Below are positions 62,428 to 64,000 of a DNA stretch of 64,000 bases, one piece after another. The notes under the pieces were generated by a model. It was given only the letters and a program-made list of their open reading frames with translations, searched no databases and was not told the DNA's origin. The stretch spans positions 1 to 64,000 of the forward strand of contig CBDCOR010000031.1 of the NCBI GenBank assembly GCA_965219855.1, read 5' to 3'. The stretch is from CAUZIZ01 sp965219855 (GTDB lineage Bacteria > Acidobacteriota > UBA6911 > RPQK01 > JAJDTT01). Each line of letters starts with the position of its first letter. Position 1 is the stretch's first letter. The position numbers and the translations under genes are program-made.

Positions 62428-64000
62428 ATGCAGATCGAGCAGAATCCAGCCGCAAGTCAGAGCGAGGAATCAGCCCCCCGTTCCAGTCTCAGATTGGTGT
62501 TGAAGGCTTGCATCTTTGCCACGGGCGTTGCCGGCATCGTAGCAGAGTACGTGATGTCGACCCTGGCGACCTATCTTCTGGGCAACGCTGTCCTCCAGTG
62601 GACGCTGACGATCTCCCTGATGTTGTTCGCCATGGGCCTGGGGAGTCGACTCAGCAAGCATATTCGCACCTCTTTGCTGGACGCATTTCTACTCATCGAA
62701 TTCGTGCTGTCCCTGCTCTGTGCGGTTAGTGTCTGTCTGGCCTATTTGCTTTCGGCCTATATCCAGAATATTGCTCCTGTCATCTACACTCTAGCCTTCA
62801 TCATTGGAGCGTTGATCGGTCTGGAGATACCTTTGGCCCTTCGCCTCAACAACTTTTTCGAGGAACTCCGCATCAACGTCAGCTCGGTGATGGAAAAGGA
62901 CTACTACGGGGCTCTTGTTGGCGGCCTTTTGTTCGCTTTCTTCGCACTTCCCCAGCTGGGACTGACCTATACGCCTATCGCTCTGGGCGCCATCAATTTC
63001 CTGGTGGCCTCTGTTCTGTTTGTTCGCTACCGAAGCCTCTTGAAGTTTCGGAAGGGTCTCACACTCGGCTTTGTCACCGTCCCGATTCTGCTTGTGCTGC
63101 TGACCTTACTGGCGCAGCCCATCATCCTCTACGGAGAACAGCAGAAGTACAGGGACCGCGTCGTCTACCAGGAACAGACTCCCTACCAACGCATCGTGAT
63201 CACCCAGTGGAAGGACGATTTCTGGTTTTACCTGGATGGGAATGAACAATTCAGCAGTTACGACGAGGAGCGCTATCACGAGCCGCTGGTCCACCCCTCC
63301 ATGGGAATTGCGGCCTCTCGCAAACAGATCCTGGTGCTAGGTGGTGGAGACGGCTTGGCAGTACGTGAGGTTCTCAAGTATCCCGAAGTGGAGCGGGTCG
63401 TCGTAGTTGACATCGATCCCGCCGTTACGGCTCTGGCGCGCAGTCACCCGATGTTTCTGGAACTGAACCAAGGAGTTCTCGACGACAGTCGAATCGAGAT
63501 CATCAATCGAGATGCCCATGCCTACCTGAGGGACGACTCGTCCCGCTACGATGTCATCATCATTGACCTTCCCGACCCCAAGAGCGCCCATCTAGCCCGC
63601 CTCTATACGCTGCAGTTCTACCGGACTGCAGCTCAGCATCTGGGACCCGGGGGAGTACTGGGCACCCAGGCGACCAGTCCCTTCTTCAGCAAGACAGCGT
63701 TCCTCTCCATTCTCAAGAGTGTCGGAGCTGCAGGGTTCGTAGCAGTTGCCTATCACAATCATATCCCCACCCTGGGAGAGTGGGGCTGGGTTGTGGGTAT
63801 CAAGGCCCCGGGTGTAGACGCAGCACAGCTGAAGCAAAAGTTGTCCCGACTGACCTTTAATGAGTTACCAACCCGGTTTCTGAATCAGGACGCCATGGTG
63901 AGCATGCTCAACTTTGGTAAGGGCGTCATGGATCAGCTGGAGGAAATATCGATCAGCGAGGAACTAGACCTCGCAGTCCACCGTTATTATCGAGAAGGGG
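62428..64000 (+). CDS. speE: Membrane-anchored spermidine synthase (polyamine aminopropyltransferase), 3' end outside window
   Basis: ATG at 62428; 524 codons visible without stop. The N-terminal ~230 residues hold about seven membrane helices (ATGVAGIVAEYVMSTLATYL, FLLIEFVLSLLCAVSVCLAY, LGLTYTPIALGAINFLVASV). The C-terminal domain is a SpeE-type methyltransferase fold: YHEPLVHPSMGIAASRKQIL, VLGGGDGLAVREVLKYPEVE, VVVVDIDPAVT and the catalytic-region YDVIIIDLPDPKSAHLARLY. It should transfer aminopropyl groups from decarboxylated AdoMet, at the membrane. No clear ribosome site precedes the ATG. Originally probably in one operon with the DUF4178-lipoprotein-DUF350 genes, now separated by the ISAzo13 element. 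Confidence 0.9.
   Translation, partial: MQIEQNPAASQSEESAPRSSLRLVLKACIFATGVAGIVAEYVMSTLATYLLGNAVLQWTLTISLMLFAMGLGSRLSKHIRTSLLDAFLLIEFVLSLLCAVSVCLAYLLSAYIQNIAPVIYTLAFIIGALIGLEIPLALRLNNFFEELRINVSSVMEKDYYGALVGGLLFAFFALPQLGLTYTPIALGAINFLVASVLFVRYRSLLKFRKGLTLGFVTVPILLVLLTLLAQPIILYGEQQKYRDRVVYQEQTPYQRIVITQWKDDFWFYLDGNEQFSSYDEERYHEPLVHPSMGIAASRKQILVLGGGDGLAVREVLKYPEVERVVVVDIDPAVTALARSHPMFLELNQGVLDDSRIEIINRDAHAYLRDDSSRYDVIIIDLPDPKSAHLARLYTLQFYRTAAQHLGPGGVLGTQATSPFFSKTAFLSILKSVGAAGFVAVAYHNHIPTLGEWGWVVGIKAPGVDAAQLKQKLSRLTFNELPTRFLNQDAMVSMLNFGKGVMDQLEEISISEELDLAVHRYYREG

Noticed and set aside
1..64000. tRNA, rRNA, riboswitch or prophage genes
   Set aside because: No cloverleaf, conserved rRNA string, known riboswitch core or phage structural gene was recognised by eye; a covariance-model scan would be needed for certainty.

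Overview
The window reads as a chromosomal segment of a heterotrophic bacterium, most likely an Acidobacteriota member (possibly host- or particle-associated). The clues are an Oar/CarO-type TonB-dependent receptor with an N-terminal carboxypeptidase-like domain, directly followed by an ECF sigma factor and a Ser/Thr kinase fused to a TolB-like propeller, together with PSD1/DUF1501 cytochrome-sulfatase-fold pairs, Tat-exported hydrolases and FG-GAP/UnbV proteins. The assignment is inferred from gene content; no rRNA, tRNA or marker gene is visible.

Layout. 1-1.7 kb: a minus-strand secreted FG-GAP/UnbV protein running off the left edge. 1.7-2.8 kb: a gene-free nest of palindromic repeats. 2.8-22.5 kb: a long co-directional block with a sulfite-oxidase-like enzyme, two TPR proteins, a sialidase lipoprotein, a His-rich exported protein, a GH67/GH20-like exported protein, a PSD1-DUF1501 pair, a Tat-exported TIM-barrel protein, an SMP-30 lactonase-like protein, an enolase-superfamily dehydratase, a sugar isomerase/epimerase and an MFS transporter. 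This looks like an extracellular glycan/acid-sugar utilisation block. 22.8-26.6 kb: a minus-strand paralogue of the GH-like protein and a mutarotase-fold protein; 26.7-28.6 kb: an exported sulfatase.

29-54 kb is an accessory zone full of damage. The TonB receptor, the kinase, an RbsA-like ABC ATPase, HyuB and an IS1634-type transposase each carry a frameshift. The ECF sigma gene is split by a 179-bp MITE-like insertion with perfect inverted ends, the sugar-binding protein is split by the IS1634-type element, and an IS21 element truncates two diverging genes (one an M64 peptidase). Two 189-bp elements with 25-bp inverted ends bracket an NAD-dependent epimerase. The ATPase, HyuA, HyuB and a small zinc protein (plus strand) converge on a binding protein and permease (minus strand), so an uptake and hydantoinase/oxoprolinase-type module appears to be decaying, unless some of the indels are assembly errors.

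54-64 kb: a glyoxalase-fold protein, an alcohol dehydrogenase lacking its structural zinc lobe, an MFS transporter, a kynurenine-formamidase-like cyclase, and then a DUF4178 protein, a lipoprotein, a DUF350 membrane protein and a membrane-anchored spermidine synthase (cut by the right edge). An ISAzo13-family element sits immediately after the DUF350 stop codon and separates the last gene from the other three.

At least two families of palindromic intergenic repeats recur across the window; one pair lies in inverted orientation on either side of the 20-kb catabolic block. No CRISPR array, tRNA, rRNA or phage module was seen.
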